Source: Fasciolopsis buskii
Taxonomy: Eukaryota; Platyhelminthes; Trematoda; Plagiorchiida; Fasciolidae
Assembly (NCBI GenBank): GCA_008360955.1
Contig: LUCM01004654.1
Coordinates: 230,143-294,142, forward strand
Reading direction: 5' to 3'
Length of the DNA: 64,000 bases
This document shows positions 23,000 through 33,645 of the stretch, in pieces. Numbering within the stretch: position 1 is the first letter of the stretch; each line of letters opens with the position of its first letter. A program made the translations under genes and the position numbers. The notes under the pieces are model-generated. The model ran no database searches and was not told the origin of the DNA. It saw only the letters and a list, made by a program, of their open reading frames with translations.

Positions 23000-23302
23000 C
23001 TGTTTGAGCGATCAAAAAACAGATATTTCTTTGTTGCCCACATAGCTTTTGACGTGACCCTTATCCGGTTACCAGCTCACGGCAGTGGGCCTCACAATTC
23101 ACACGTGATGTGGCCAGTTTTGATACACGGTTCCAAAAACGTGTTAATTCTACCACATGTCATGAGTGGTAAATCACAAGCGGAGTTCCACGAACGATTA
23201 TCAGAATCGGTGAATCGGATAGCTGAAGATTATCAAATGACGGGAAATCGTGCCAAACTCATAAATAGAATTTTACCAATAACTATGGGTCATATAACTT
23301 AG
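23000..23302 (+). CDS. uncharacterised coding-like frame
   Basis: A frame open from 23000 (after TAG 22997-22999) runs 100 codons to TAG at 23300-23302 with even codon texture. Residues include RYFFVAHIAFDVTLIRLP, a SGPHNSHVMWP segment and a helical, charged second half (AEFHERLSESVNRIAEDYQM). The exon could begin at an acceptor-like AAAAAACAG (ends about 23022). There is no in-frame ATG near the beginning, which fits an exon better than a whole gene. I recognise no family. Antisense frames are not open over the same length. Confidence 0.3.
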   Translation: MFERSKNRYFFVAHIAFDVTLIRLPAHGSGPHNSHVMWPVLIHGSKNVLILPHVMSGKSQAEFHERLSESVNRIAEDYQMTGNRAKLINRILPITMGHIT

Positions 23303-23794
23303 GTGCCTCTGAAGATTATGATTTTGCTGATACATAATGTTGCCATACGTCTCTACCTTTGCATATGTAATGTATGGGTGTTGCATTTCTCACTCAAACA
23401 TACGTCGGTTTAGGCGTGTAAACACTTGAAATGTCCATACACACACACAAACATACAAATTTCATCAGTTCTTCACTTTATCCTGTCAGATCTACCCTCT
23501 CTCTGTCGCCACCGTCCATGCACCGACTAACTGGATTACAACTTTTACAGCTATAATTTAGTGGTCATGCAGTAGAATGTGCGCATTCTGGAAATGCGGC
23601 CAGTTGTGTTCTTTGACTAATCGATGAAGTGGCACTTCTTGGGGTGTCGAAATTGAAGGTCACGTTGTTCTTGTGGTTATTTCACGTAATAAGTTTTCCT
23701 AATTTTTAGCCATATTCCATCCGAATATCTTGTGTCATCCTACTAGTTCAGTTCAGTTTGGACAACCATTAATCTAGATACAAAAAATCCGAGC
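23303..23794. other. anonymous stretch
   Basis: No coding run or repeat recognised. A short CA run (ACACACACA) lies near 23443. Confidence 0.5.
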
Positions 23795-24430
23795 TCAGTA
23801 CAGGTGTGGACCAGAATGATCGACAATCTTCGAATGACCCACGCCACCGATGACCGATGTGATCGATCTTAGTCTACCGCTGTTAAGTCAAAAAAGGGAC
23901 ACTAGAAGAACTGACGTTGTATCGTATAACAAACAGTGCACGGTCAGAATAAACCTAGATCAGTCAATCCCCTTTGTCGGTCTGATCGGCTGGGACAGGA
24001 AATCGGCCTCCGATCAGCTGCTCCTTCTCTGGTAGTTAGCCAAATTGGGTGTTGAAATCACCAGCAAAGGCCATGGAGCCCATTGAACGCACACTGAGGA
24101 GTAACCAAGATGATACCCGATAGAACTCGCTTATTTGCCTCAGGAAATTGGCAGTCAGTCAGCGGGTACGACGAACAAACAATGACGCTTCAATCGACTG
24201 TTACTGACGTGCACAGAACCATCCAACTGACCGGGAACCAGTCTAACATTGCACGTTCCTCGAACATGCTCAGACCGACCCCAACATCAGCACGACCGCG
24301 AGCCCTCAAAAACGGATTACCGGAGACGAGAAGAGTGGAGCGAGGGAACGTTTTCACACCAGGGCTACGAATAATGATTAGGAAAGTGGGATCCTGTATG
24401 GTACTTTCGGAGGCACAGCACACGTGTATT
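23795..24430 (-). pseudogene. RTE endonuclease (APE-like) domain, decayed
   Basis: Read on the minus strand in two frames, this contains in order a VGLS...ALLDW-like segment (GVGLSMFEERAMLDWFPV), a YPLTDC relic of the YAPTDC motif, the AGDFNTQFG motif (catalytic Asp/Asn region, 24062-24040), IGGRFPVPADQTDKGD, KIDHI and RWRGSFEDCRS. This is the order of the APE-type endonuclease at the N-terminus of RTE retrotransposons, which nicks target DNA. Several in-frame stops and at least two frameshifts show that it is dead. The 132-codon plus-strand ORF at 24110-24508 is its antisense shadow. Confidence 0.78.
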
Positions 24431-26335
24431 TTAAAAATTTCAGTTCACACTAGAGCAGCTTGTTATCCTGTTTGGATTAGTATGCAGGCATTAAAAGCAA
24501 CTAAGTGAAGTCGAGCTGCAGTTCTTTGTGACATCTTGTTCAATCCCTGTATCAGAAAAACGGGAATTAGAAAGGTTCCCTGTACAATGGATGCTGGAGG
24601 TAATCAGGTTCTCGGTACTTCGCGGCTATCGATCGTGCAGAAGAGTTTTTTCTTTAACGATTCCAGCCATAGTCTTTTAATCAAAAGTCTTAACCACAAG
24701 ATAGTGCGGTATTAGCCCAGTACGGGAACTCGGAGCAGGTGTATACTTATCACTGTCATACCTGCTAGAAGCAATGGGCAGCGCGATGCTGTTTATTTTG
24801 CGCAGCGACCGATGCATTGAGGGCTTCACTGTTTGTTTATATATTTATATAGATCGATAAATAGATAGATAGACAGGTGTACCTGCAGTTGACGTATTGT
24901 TAGTCAACTTGAGAGTAAATCACGTAACACAGTCTGGTACAGGTTCAATATTGCTTGTGAACGCTACCACCCACTCAGAACCGTGTCAAAACATCAACAA
25001 GAAATTCAAACATGTTTCACAGACATAACACAAACGAAGATCCTTTGGTTTGCAAATAAACTTGCAAAGACGTGTCTTCCAGCTATCATGGTTTTCGCGT
25101 TGTTTTCAATCACTCATATGGGGTCGGCATTGTTCCACTGCGTATTCACAGTTCGCAACCGTACCTTATTTTTGTTGGTGGATCGAATTCCTCATTGATG
25201 AATCAGGTACTAACTATACACAACGCCACATCGTACCGTCTATTGGGGTGATTACATTGCTCCCAGCCTACTAGTTCTGACTGCCTTGTAGCAATACGTC
25301 GGCTTGTATCTGCGAGGTCTCATAAAGCTAGAGAAGTAAAACTGTTTTATGCTGACATTATGCTTCTACTGGCAAGTTATGTACCAGGTTTCAATTTGGA
25401 GCCTGTCTAGAACAGTCTACTGGTCACTCAAGTCAGTTGCATAATTTTTTTTTGTTACAACCTCACATGTTACAGAAAGTACGGGAACGGCTTTTGTGCG
25501 AAAGCCTAAATGGAATAGGCCTCGTGTTACGGCCCAGATTAGATGAGACAAGCCCACGTGTGGTCCGATTACATGCGTGCAGGTTCATGCTGCAAATCTA
25601 CCACGGGTGATTCACCTGTGTTTGAGGGCCACTATACGTGTCCGATTTTCAATTCTCTCACTGAATGGCTCTATCCGGTAGGTTATCCAGAAATTGTAAA
25701 CTTTACAGTAGCGTAAAAGCAAGATTGTGCTATTGTGAGGTGTGATATCAAACCAGGTGTATAATGAATAACTACTTGGGATAAGCAGTCTATGATTTTG
25801 AAACTGGCTAATCTATGAAAATCCGTGCACCTGTATTGATGAGAAATTGGTCAGGGAAGGCTGAACGTGGTCTCGTGACATGCAATCGTAAAATGCTTTG
25901 TTACTCATCTCTATAGGGGCTTACGTGATCTGATCAGTCTGTCAACTTAAATTCATTCGTTCAGTCTCGTTTTCAGTGGTCACAGAATGAAGTGATCCAA
26001 CCTTAATACACAAGCAGGACCTTGTATGTTGTTGTAATTCATTATTAGTTCTAACAAAGCATAAACTTTTGGATTAGTGCCGTTGATAAAGCTGACCTGA
26101 TGATGTGAACGTTTTCTCTGGTAGCAACAATAAGGTGAATGGACAAAAGTTAGCGCGCTTACCGGACGCAAATTACTCTAGTCAGCCCGGCTTAACACAG
26201 TAACCGAAACAACCCGTATAATTCAACGTGATGAGTTAATCATTGGCAAATTCAGTTGTCAGCAAACGTTAGAACAAAACGAGATGCTACATATTTGAAG
26301 CGGACACAGAAAGTATCCACTATCGTCGTAAGTTA
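24431..26335. other. anonymous stretch
   Basis: It contains a GATA-like run at about 24845-24872. Short ORFs (24983-25198 + and neighbours) have no motifs. No RTE sequence could be followed between the endonuclease piece (-) and the RT piece (+), which point in opposite directions. Confidence 0.4.
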
Positions 26336-26705
26336 GGTCGGGTTAGGACTTACGACCAGCTATCACCACCCTTCGTCGTCTCCCCGTTTCTTTTCAACTC
26401 TATCATCCAGGATGTTCTACAGAACGCGTTATATGGTCTTTTAGACGGTGAAGTTGAACACCTCCCGGAGAGCAGAATTTGGACTTAGAGTATGTCGATG
26501 AGACCGCTTTGCTGAGTGGCATTGGACAGGCAATTCAACTCACTTTGGACCGCTTGGCGAATAAGGTATCCAGGTACGATGTGTGCCTTGCACCTTCAAA
26601 ATAAAAGGTACTTCTTCAAGATTGTCAGAAGACCGGGCCTGCATCATTCGCCATTTGTGGTGATCGGTCAGAGGCAGTCAATTTTTGCTGTAGTAGTCTG
26701 AGCCA
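26336..26705 (+). pseudogene. RTE reverse transcriptase core, decayed
   Basis: Across frames it reads YDQLSPPF, then VSPFLFNSIIQDVLQNAL, DGEVEHLPESRI, EYVDE at the place of the catalytic YADD box, RLANKVSRYDVCLAPSK and KVLLQDCQK. These are RT motifs B to D of RTE elements in the correct order. The catalytic box is altered (YADD to YVDE) and several stops and frameshifts are present. Downstream sequence no longer aligns. The orientation is opposite to the endonuclease piece at 23795, so this is a separate insertion. Confidence 0.78.
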
Positions 26706-27725
26706 AGCTTTGTTTCAGATTGTGTGAAACGCCACACATATCCCAATTGGTCAAGATTGCTGAATCAATCGACAAATCCCTGGGAGTACAAATCTAGTTA
26801 GAAAGGATCACGTGGAAAAAGCGAAGCGACCACCCTGAATGCATAGTCATCGAAGTGGTCACACGTCAAAGCAAATAGGTAGCGTACGAGTGCGAAAGTT
26901 TGCTGCCAACCGTGTACATGCCATAGGTGGTGACCACAGTCTCCCCAACTAAATGCGAAGCTCAGAGATAGGAAATTTTTGAGAACAACGCGACAGGAGT
27001 TACTCGATCGTCATTGCCCAGTCGCCTTTTTGCTCATCTTGCACCGGTAGGTGGTCGGCTCCTAATTTGTTTCGCGGGAGATGTCCAGTTTCCTGAAATA
27101 CCTACAGGATAACACGTACACAAGTTTGTTTTAGAAATGTGGCATCACTCTATAAGGGTCAGCCTGGCAAACGCTGTCTAAATTTTTTTATTCCCAAATG
27201 AAATGAAAACAAGAACCCCATTTCTAAAAATGATACATTTTTACATGCTTACATCCATTCCTCCTTCATCGATTTTGGATGCTTTTGTGTTTCGTGGCTC
27301 AGGAAATGTCCATACTCTCTAAGCTTGGCTCATAGATCTCATGTTTCCTCATTCTCTGAAGTGCTAGGACCGGTGCGCAGGCAATGAACTCTGAGCTCAC
27401 TCGTATTCATGTTATTGCTACTCTGGATTTGGCATCGATCACCGGATTAAATCGACCGTGGAAATGTAAGGCATATCCTGGTGACTGCCTCACTGGTTTG
27501 TTTGTGTATGTTTTGTTGCTAACTGATACGTTTACTGAGCCTTCGGCTCGTGTTGCTTTCTCTATTCCTGTGCTTCTCAGATCGGTCAAGCAACTTCGAC
27601 AATTTTCGCCCCTATGGATGACACAAATTTTCCGTGGGTGCCTTCTCGAATAGACTGTTGCCAATTTCGGTAACACCTTGCGAGGAGACCAGTGATGTGA
27701 TAATGACCTGGTAAGGTTGACAAGT
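26706..27725. other. decayed or anonymous stretch
   Basis: From 27600 down to about 27250 the minus strand still shows short coding-like pieces in the frame of the 27726-28655 region, broken by several stops, so that relic may extend to about 27250. Antisense ORFs of 89 codons exist on both strands at 27384-27676. Confidence 0.35.
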
Positions 27726-28655
27726 TTAGCACCGTGATCCTGATAAATTTCGGTTTGCTTCTGGCTTCAGGAATTTCAGACTAACCTTTCCATTTACTTT
27801 TAACCGCAGCAACCTCGCCTTCAAACTTCTTCTAGTTTCTTCCAGTCGCAAGAGTGTGCATTCTTCGTAACTTTCGTTCATTTCCGTCAGCAGTTCAGTC
27901 TGTTTTTCAATGGATCAGTAGAAATTCAATTCAGTGAGACTTTCCTTCCGTACCCAGAGATTTTCCATACTATGGCGCTTCAACAAACTGTGCATTTGGT
28001 ACAGGTATGTATGACCACCGAAGGAATTCGCTGACCAGTTCCAAGCCATCATAAACCCTGGTAAATGTCTTCTATCCGTCTGGATCAGAATATCAACCTT
28101 GTCCAGAACGAATTCACATTCTGTCGGATCCAGGGAAATAAGTCATGATGAAACGGGACGCTGTTTCTTCGCAGCATTTGCGACAACCTTTGCACTCAAT
28201 CTTGCAGTTAACAATCGATCTGTCGATCAATTTTGGGATTTTCTTTAGGCTCACATCATTCTCCCGGCAATTTTGGTAATGTTCCCGTGAACGATTGCGA
28301 CACGAGTCATCTTGTAACCGCTTTGTACACGTTTTGGATGCATCAAAGTGCAAATTTTTTGTGCTACAAAAAACTTGATTCCAAACTGAATGCGGTTTGT
28401 GCGTTTCCGATGTCGGAGATTGTGATGTTTTTGAAGGAATTCTGTTACCGTCTTCGGTTAGATGTTTTTTTTCCTAATGCTTGCATTAGAATTTCTATAA
28501 TGAATTCGGATATCACTGATCGCATAGACGTTCGTCTTTTTTATTGGCTCAAACGTCACCGTCCAAGTTTGAAGTATGTGCATAAAATATGAATTCATCA
28601 CTTGAAAAACTGTTCCCGTAATCAACTGATTAACGAATGGTATTTCCGAAGACAT
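27726..28655 (-). pseudogene. broken coding region, unknown family
   Basis: It starts at ATG (28655-28653). One frame is coding-like through TAA (28460-28458) to TGA (28116-28114). It contains a lysine/arginine-rich part and a cysteine cluster (KIECKGCRKCCEETASRF). A shift near 28118 moves to a frame reading CEFVLDKVDILIQTDRRHLP, MMAWNWSANSFGGHTYLYQM and a helical region, past an in-frame TGA (27917-27915), to EKQTELLTEMNESYEECTLL and TAA at 27728. That is about 310 codons of continuous coding texture with two internal stops and one shift, and no introns. It could be a processed pseudogene or the ORF of a decayed element. I recognise no domain. A 119-codon plus-strand ORF (28233-28592) overlaps antisense but does not extend as far. 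Confidence 0.45.
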
Positions 28656-29274
28656 TCTTCAGGCGTTTGCACCTGATTAAATTATATCAAATAAAGTGAA
28701 AATTTTAGTGACGTCCGAAATCAATGTAACTCCGCCCTATTCTTATATTTTGATTATCATAAGTTGCTTCGTTCTCCCATTAAGTGTTTCAGGAATACCC
28801 GTGGATTTCTGGAGAGTTTGTAGGCTAGAACATCTGGCAGTGTAACCGCTGGTCTCAGAAGAGCATGTCCTTTTTGTACCTTTGTCGAAACATAGAATTC
28901 GGCACTCCCTGAGGTACCAGTTCGCGTTGCCTATGGCTTATCTTGGTTATATCCTCTAATCTTTCCTTAGTTTCTTTGATCTTAATTTCTACTCTTATTG
29001 GTTGGAACTGCATTCAATAAACCATAGAGGGTAGTTGTAAGGAAAGCGGATGACTGACAACTCATTCATTACATTAGTCGACGGTCAGCAATGATGTGGT
29101 CACATCGTACTGGTCGTGTCACTCGATAAACTGAGTACAAATGCTACAAGATGAAGTCAGTAAGTATGTCAATGTGTCAGATTATTCAAGCGATCGATTA
29201 GCCACAAAAAGCCAATATAAGTGAGTTTTTCTAATAAACGAATTTTTGTGTCTGCTTAGTTTGGCTGTACTCCC
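28656..29274. other. anonymous stretch
   Basis: AT-rich sequence just upstream of the broken frame's ATG. No promoter element or repeat is identified. Confidence 0.45.
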
Positions 29275-29345
29275 TAGGTAGAGTGGGAACGAGATATAGA
29301 ATCGATCGCGGATTGACGGGTCGAATCCGGACAAGACGTCTCAAT
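29275..29345 (+). repeat. tRNA-like SINE head, weak
   Basis: An A-box-like TAGGTAGAGTGGG and a B-box-like GGGTCGAATCC lie 45 bases apart, followed by a T-run (AATTTTTTG). It is not alignable to SINE-1 and is not foldable into a cloverleaf by eye. Confidence 0.33.
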
Positions 29346-29619
29346 TTTTTGTTTGTATTTTGTAACTGTGATATCGTTTACTTGTTTTGGTTTTTATTTC
29401 ACCTAAATTTGACCATAACATCTAACTTCCTTCTTTGATCGGCCGGTACTATGCTGATATTGTTATCCTTTTTGATTGTATTCAGTTCAGCGCGTTTCCT
29501 TTCAGGTTGAGTGGTTCATTAAGGAGCAGTCCCGGCATTATGAAATCTCTGAACTAAAATCCCACTTAATTGTAAATGATATAATGTCAATAGTACAGCG
29601 TTGTTGGTGAATGTAATGT

Positions 29620-29656
29620 GACAACGTTTCGACTACCACGAGTAGTCTTTCTCAAG
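29620..29656 (-). ncRNA. hammerhead-like motif (Penelope terminal-repeat type)
   Basis: On the minus strand CTTGAGAAA is followed by a perfect 6-bp stem (GACTAC, loop TCGTG, GTAGTC) and then GAAACG. Hammerhead ribozymes have CUGANGA, stem II, then GAAA. Penelope-like elements carry such motifs in their terminal repeats. Here the first core box is altered, so activity is unlikely. Confidence 0.38.
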
Positions 29657-29759
29657 ACAAGTTTTACAAAATCCGAGCTCTTCCGTTAACCTAGAAGACC
29701 GAAATCCGTAATCAATCTTATCCAAATACTCCTTCTACGCCATATTTCTCCTGAATCTA

Positions 29760-30026
29760 ATGCAATCCTTCTCGCCGAAGTTTGACCTGTTCCGTGGACA
29801 GCATCGGACAAGCCATATGTCCAGTATCATCTCTATTCTTCGAAACTTGGTGCACGTTTCTTGTCTTGAACTGCTGTTGACTTTGCTTCAAAATTTGGCA
29901 ACACTTCAAGCACCTATTCATCTCGTTGAGCAGTTTGCAAGGTCATATTTAATAAATCAATGTAGCAGGCAACGATGCACGGATGCTCGAAGGGGTCGTA
30001 TGGCCGACCGACCGAATGCCCATTAA
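29760..30026 (+). CDS. uncharacterised ORF, 88 codons
   Basis: An ATG-initiated frame with a leucine-rich, helical middle (SIISILRNLVHVSCLELLLT) and a basic end. There is no signal peptide, membrane prediction or motif I can defend, and no splice border. It lies just after the hammerhead-like motif and might belong to the same element. Confidence 0.18.
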   Translation: MQSFSPKFDLFRGQHRTSHMSSIISILRNLVHVSCLELLLTLLQNLATLQAPIHLVEQFARSYLINQCSRQRCTDARRGRMADRPNAH

Positions 30027-30702
30027 ACGTAAAAAAAATCTGAATCGACATATGCACCATCAAAACCAGTATGTCAACGTCGACAACGTTGTCAGTCCAA
30101 CGTCATGCACTTGGAATATATTTGAGATAAGCTTACTTCGAAGACCCAAATCAAATTTTGAGTCAGGTTAGCATGGAACAGACAAGTCATTGCCTGCATG
30201 CTGGTGGTCTCACTTTTTCCGGTAATGAGCGGCAAATTTAGCAATCACAAAACGCTACAAGTTACTATCACAATGAGTTTATTAATAGTAGTGGTGAAGC
30301 TAAAACTTCGTTCTGTTGTTCTAACTGATTTCCAATATCTTAAAGTAGTCAACGTCGGAAAAATTTCTCGAAATTGTGCACACGTGAACTGTACGTTGAG
30401 AGGTGTTTGTGCGATTCTGTAAGTTGAAGGGAATCAGTTGGCGTCTATGTTACATGCCTGAACGCTTGCTCCGATTTCATACCTTACAAATAGGGCATAA
30501 TCAATGGCAAAGTATACGTGTGTGTGTATGTGTGCGTGTGTGTGTATGCTTGCTTGCCTATCAGTTACGCTAACTATGTCAGAATGGAACTTTCACAGTT
30601 TGATAATCACATGATCTCAATACAGCTTTATTCTCCAACAATTTTATTTCACCATTTGACTTCATACAATAGCCACTCGAATTGTACGACACCTAACTTT
30701 CT
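30027..30702. other. anonymous stretch
   Basis: It contains a TG-rich run (about 30513-30546) and a 74-codon ORF (30198-30422) without motifs. Confidence 0.4.
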
Positions 30703-31008
30703 ATGAAATGCCTGACACACGAGTCCAGTGGAATGGGTTTGCCCCATACCCGACTAGATCGCGTGACTGGGGACGGCGAGGTGGTAGACCGGCAACCAGT
30801 GGACCAACACGTACAAAAGTACAGAATCACGTACAGTCCCAATTGGCCAATTAACCGGTCTGATTGGTTGCTAATCCAACTAGCCATGAACTGTGCTGAT
30901 TTAGTTGTTGACCTATCAACCTGTGCGATTGATAAATCATATTTGTATTATCTCATCTATCCCCGTTTGACTGACCTCGTCAACGAGCAGGCTAATGTTC
31001 AATTGTGA
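30703..31008 (+). CDS. uncharacterised ORF, 101 codons, doubtful
   Basis: A true ATG starts a frame of 101 codons to TGA. The C-terminal half (CADLVVDLSTCAIDKSYLYY) is the more protein-like part. It has no motif, and antisense 30693-30887 is also open. No splice-like borders. Confidence 0.18.
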   Translation: MKCLTHESSGMGLPHTRLDRVTGDGEVVDRQPVDQHVQKYRITYSPNWPINRSDWLLIQLAMNCADLVVDLSTCAIDKSYLYYLIYPRLTDLVNEQANVQL

Positions 31009-31562
31009 TCGGTGTTATTTGTCTAACAGCCAATTCATCCTTTACACAGTGGTATTTGTTTATCGTTTTACTATGTCTACGTGATAGGAATTTCACTACC
31101 ATTAATCTATATAGAACCCTTTTGTACTTTTGTTGGTTCATAGGATCAATAAAAGGATGACCTTTCGAATGTGGTTGATATTTCCGTTCACTTTGGTTCG
31201 ACTTCTTTTTGCCATTTATCCTGATGCAAATAGCGATCAGTGGTCATCGAGTCGACTAAGGTGTTCCATGTCTAATATCACTAATGAAACTATTTTGGCA
31301 ACATCTAAACTGAAACCAGGGCTGATGAGATGGGCAAATCTGGACTACTGGGCTATCTTTTGATGAATATGAATACCAGTCCCTGAAGATGTGGCGTAAA
31401 CGTTCATCCGCTCACCGGCTAACCTAGATTGTGATAAAGTAGACGAACGAATTTATAAAGATTGAGAATTGATGGCAAGATGAGTAAATGAATGGGTGAT
31501 TGGCTGACTGTCTAGTTGAGTTTCAGAGTGAGTAGTTCAGTGAATGGGTAAGTTACCATGTA
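31009..31562. other. anonymous stretch
   Basis: A 77-codon ORF (31130-31363 +) has no motif. From about 31484 the sequence grades into the TGAG repeat. Confidence 0.4.
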
Positions 31563-31747
31563 ACTGAGTGGATGAGTGGGTAAGTGAGTGAGTGGGTGGG
31601 TGGGTGAGTGAGTGAGTGAGTGAGTGAGTGAGTGGGTGGGTGAGTGAGTGAGTGAGTGAGTGAGTGAGTGGGTGAGTAAGTGAGTGAGTGAGTGAGTGAG
31701 TGAGTGAGTGAGTGAGTGAGTGAGTGAGTGAGTGAGTGAGTGAGTGT
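31563..31747 (+). repeat. (TGAG)n microsatellite, about 185 bp
   Basis: Tetranucleotide GTGA/TGAG array, interrupted in its first half (GGTGGGTGGG) and nearly perfect from about 31676 to 31746. The gradient suggests expansion from the right-hand end. Confidence 0.97.
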
Positions 31748-32409
31748 GAAGGAATAAGTAAACTCTTGAATGAGCTAGTGAATTTCAGTTATAACAGCCT
31801 TGTTTTGGAGACTCATCAGCTTCAGTCCTAACGACTCTAGCTTTTTTGAGAGTTTCGAAATGTTGTCAGGTTTAGCAGATATCTTCCGATCTACTTATTT
31901 CTAATTCGTGTACGCTTTGGACGTTGGTTCAGTTTCCTTAAAGATAACGCAGACTTTCAATTTCCAAAAACGATATGGCCTGTCAGAAAAGCTTAGACAT
32001 ATAACGCGCATGTAATAAGTTTTAATTAAAGCGATTTACCATGAGTCCACACATCCTGATAATGACGACTTCGTTGAACGAATAACATCTCGTCATACTT
32101 TGCATTCCGTTTGTGCAATCCAGTGAAGCCGGTGGTACGGTCATGATCCCATACAAATTCGTGTTACAATTTTAAATGTTTTGGGATAAATGCAATACTG
32201 AACACAAAAATGCATCACAGAGTTGAGGGATGAAGTGGTGCGCTAGTGTGCCTCTCTAAAAATGTCATCTAAGTGCAAAATAGTAATTCACAAATTCCAA
32301 ATAACGTTTTTGTTCTCGTTTCACAGCCATACCTTTCTCTGTTGAAAACGTCGCTTATTACACCTCCTGATTGGATGATGATGACCTCGGAGTGGTATTC
32401 TTGACTTAA
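31748..32409. other. anonymous stretch
   Basis: No coding run recognised. The last part may be decayed upstream Penelope sequence. Confidence 0.4.
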
Positions 32410-32640
32410 TGTCCCTGTGGCCGAAACTCAACACTTTGGATCAGATACTTTGATGACACAGACGTTTATATCAAACATTGTCGTATTGAACAAGCATACA
32501 AAATACTGAACAACATTTTCAAAGACACTGTAGGATCAAAAGAAATCGAGAAACCAGCTTTTGTACATGTTAGTAGTAGGAGATTGAATGTTTTCATGAA
32601 ATAATTCACCATGTGATATCATCGCTCAACTCACCATTAG

Positions 32641-32793
32641 GAAACCATGGAAGCACTGTACAGCTGTTTCATCCTCGTTAGGAATCATTTGCAGTGCATA
32701 TCCACCGTGCACCCGAACTGGGACGCGAATCCGAATAAGGACGAACGATTCTGAGTCGAACGCCTTAGCTATTACGCTACCGGGCAGGCTCTG
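32641..32793 (-). repeat. SINE-2, tRNA head plus hammerhead-like body
   Basis: The minus strand starts GCCTGCCCGGTAGCGTAATA, a tRNA-like head with TAGCGTAATAGCTAAGG at the A-box position. GTTCGGGTGCACGGTGGATA then ATGCACTGCAAATGATTCC and GAGGATGAAACAGC follow. The last two blocks match hammerhead core order (CUGANGA, stem II, GAAAC) with changes. Flanks CAACTCACCAT (32627-32637) and CAACTTCACCAT (32805-32816) look like a target-site duplication. It interrupts the Penelope RT. Confidence 0.78.
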
Positions 32794-33380
32794 AACGGTT
32801 TGTTCAACTTCACCATATGACGTTGCACCTATCCGTCAGTGATTTGCACGGTTACTGTAAAGTTCTTCCATGGTTTCTTTATGCTCAATTGTGCGATGAT
32901 ATCACACGATGATTCATTTCACGAAAACCAGCTTTTCTTAACTTCTTGGTAAAACGCGATTCAAAGGGCACCTTGGGAACAAAAGGACAGCCAATCAAAA
33001 CAAAGGTACCAAATACAAGGCTTTCATAGAAATCACCCAAATGATCACAAAAAATCGTGCATCCGAACTTTATTGATTGGGACCAAAGCACATTACAGCA
33101 CACCAGAAGTGAGAAAACAAGACGAAGATTACTTTTCCAAGATGATTCATTGAAATCGATATCCAAGGGATTTCATAAAAAGAACAGGATTGAAGTAAGA
33201 GACTGACCAAGACAAACAACGGAGCAAAAGAAACTCTGTTACTCATCAAGAAAGTATGTGAAATCACTGCAAGATTTCTTCAACCTCAGAATAGCACAAT
33301 AGATCACACATCATCCAAAACTATGTGAAAATTTGTATTTAGACGAAAAGAACAACTCAAATTGAGGAAAGAAAATAACC

Positions 33381-33645
33381 GTCCTATACACAGCCGATTG
33401 CAAGAACTGTGACAAGTGTTCCATCGGTCAAACCGGTAGAAATATACCCACTAGGATGAACAAACACAAACGGAATACAAGAAGATACAATCTACTTTTG
33501 CTCATATCCGTGCTCCAGTATCAGGAAGGATAAATTTCCAACGGGCGATTTTTGATTTCAGGCACTCTTTAAACCAGTCGATCAATAGACATATCGATAA
33601 AGATTACCAGTGCAGCCGGATGCAGAGTAAATCTTTTAACTAGAC
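33381..33645 (+). pseudogene. Penelope GIY-YIG endonuclease domain, decayed
   Basis: The frame reads VLYTADCKNCDKCSIGQTGR then TRMNKHKRNTRRYN. CxxC spacing, IGQTGR and the R...H..K pattern are hallmarks of the Penelope GIY-YIG nuclease, which nicks target DNA. The usual YIG tyrosine is serine here (CSIGQ). After TAA (33531-33533) the homology continues in another frame with SLNQSINRHIDKDY and SKSFN. Confidence 0.85.

Noticed and set aside
24110..24508. 132-codon plus-strand ORF
   Set aside because: It is the antisense of a clearly recognisable RTE endonuclease on the minus strand.
28233..28592. 119-codon plus-strand ORF
   Set aside because: It overlaps the minus-strand coding-like region, which extends much further and has better residue composition.
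32885..33267. Minus-strand ORFs of 93 and 65 codons
   Set aside because: Antisense shadows of the Penelope RT region.
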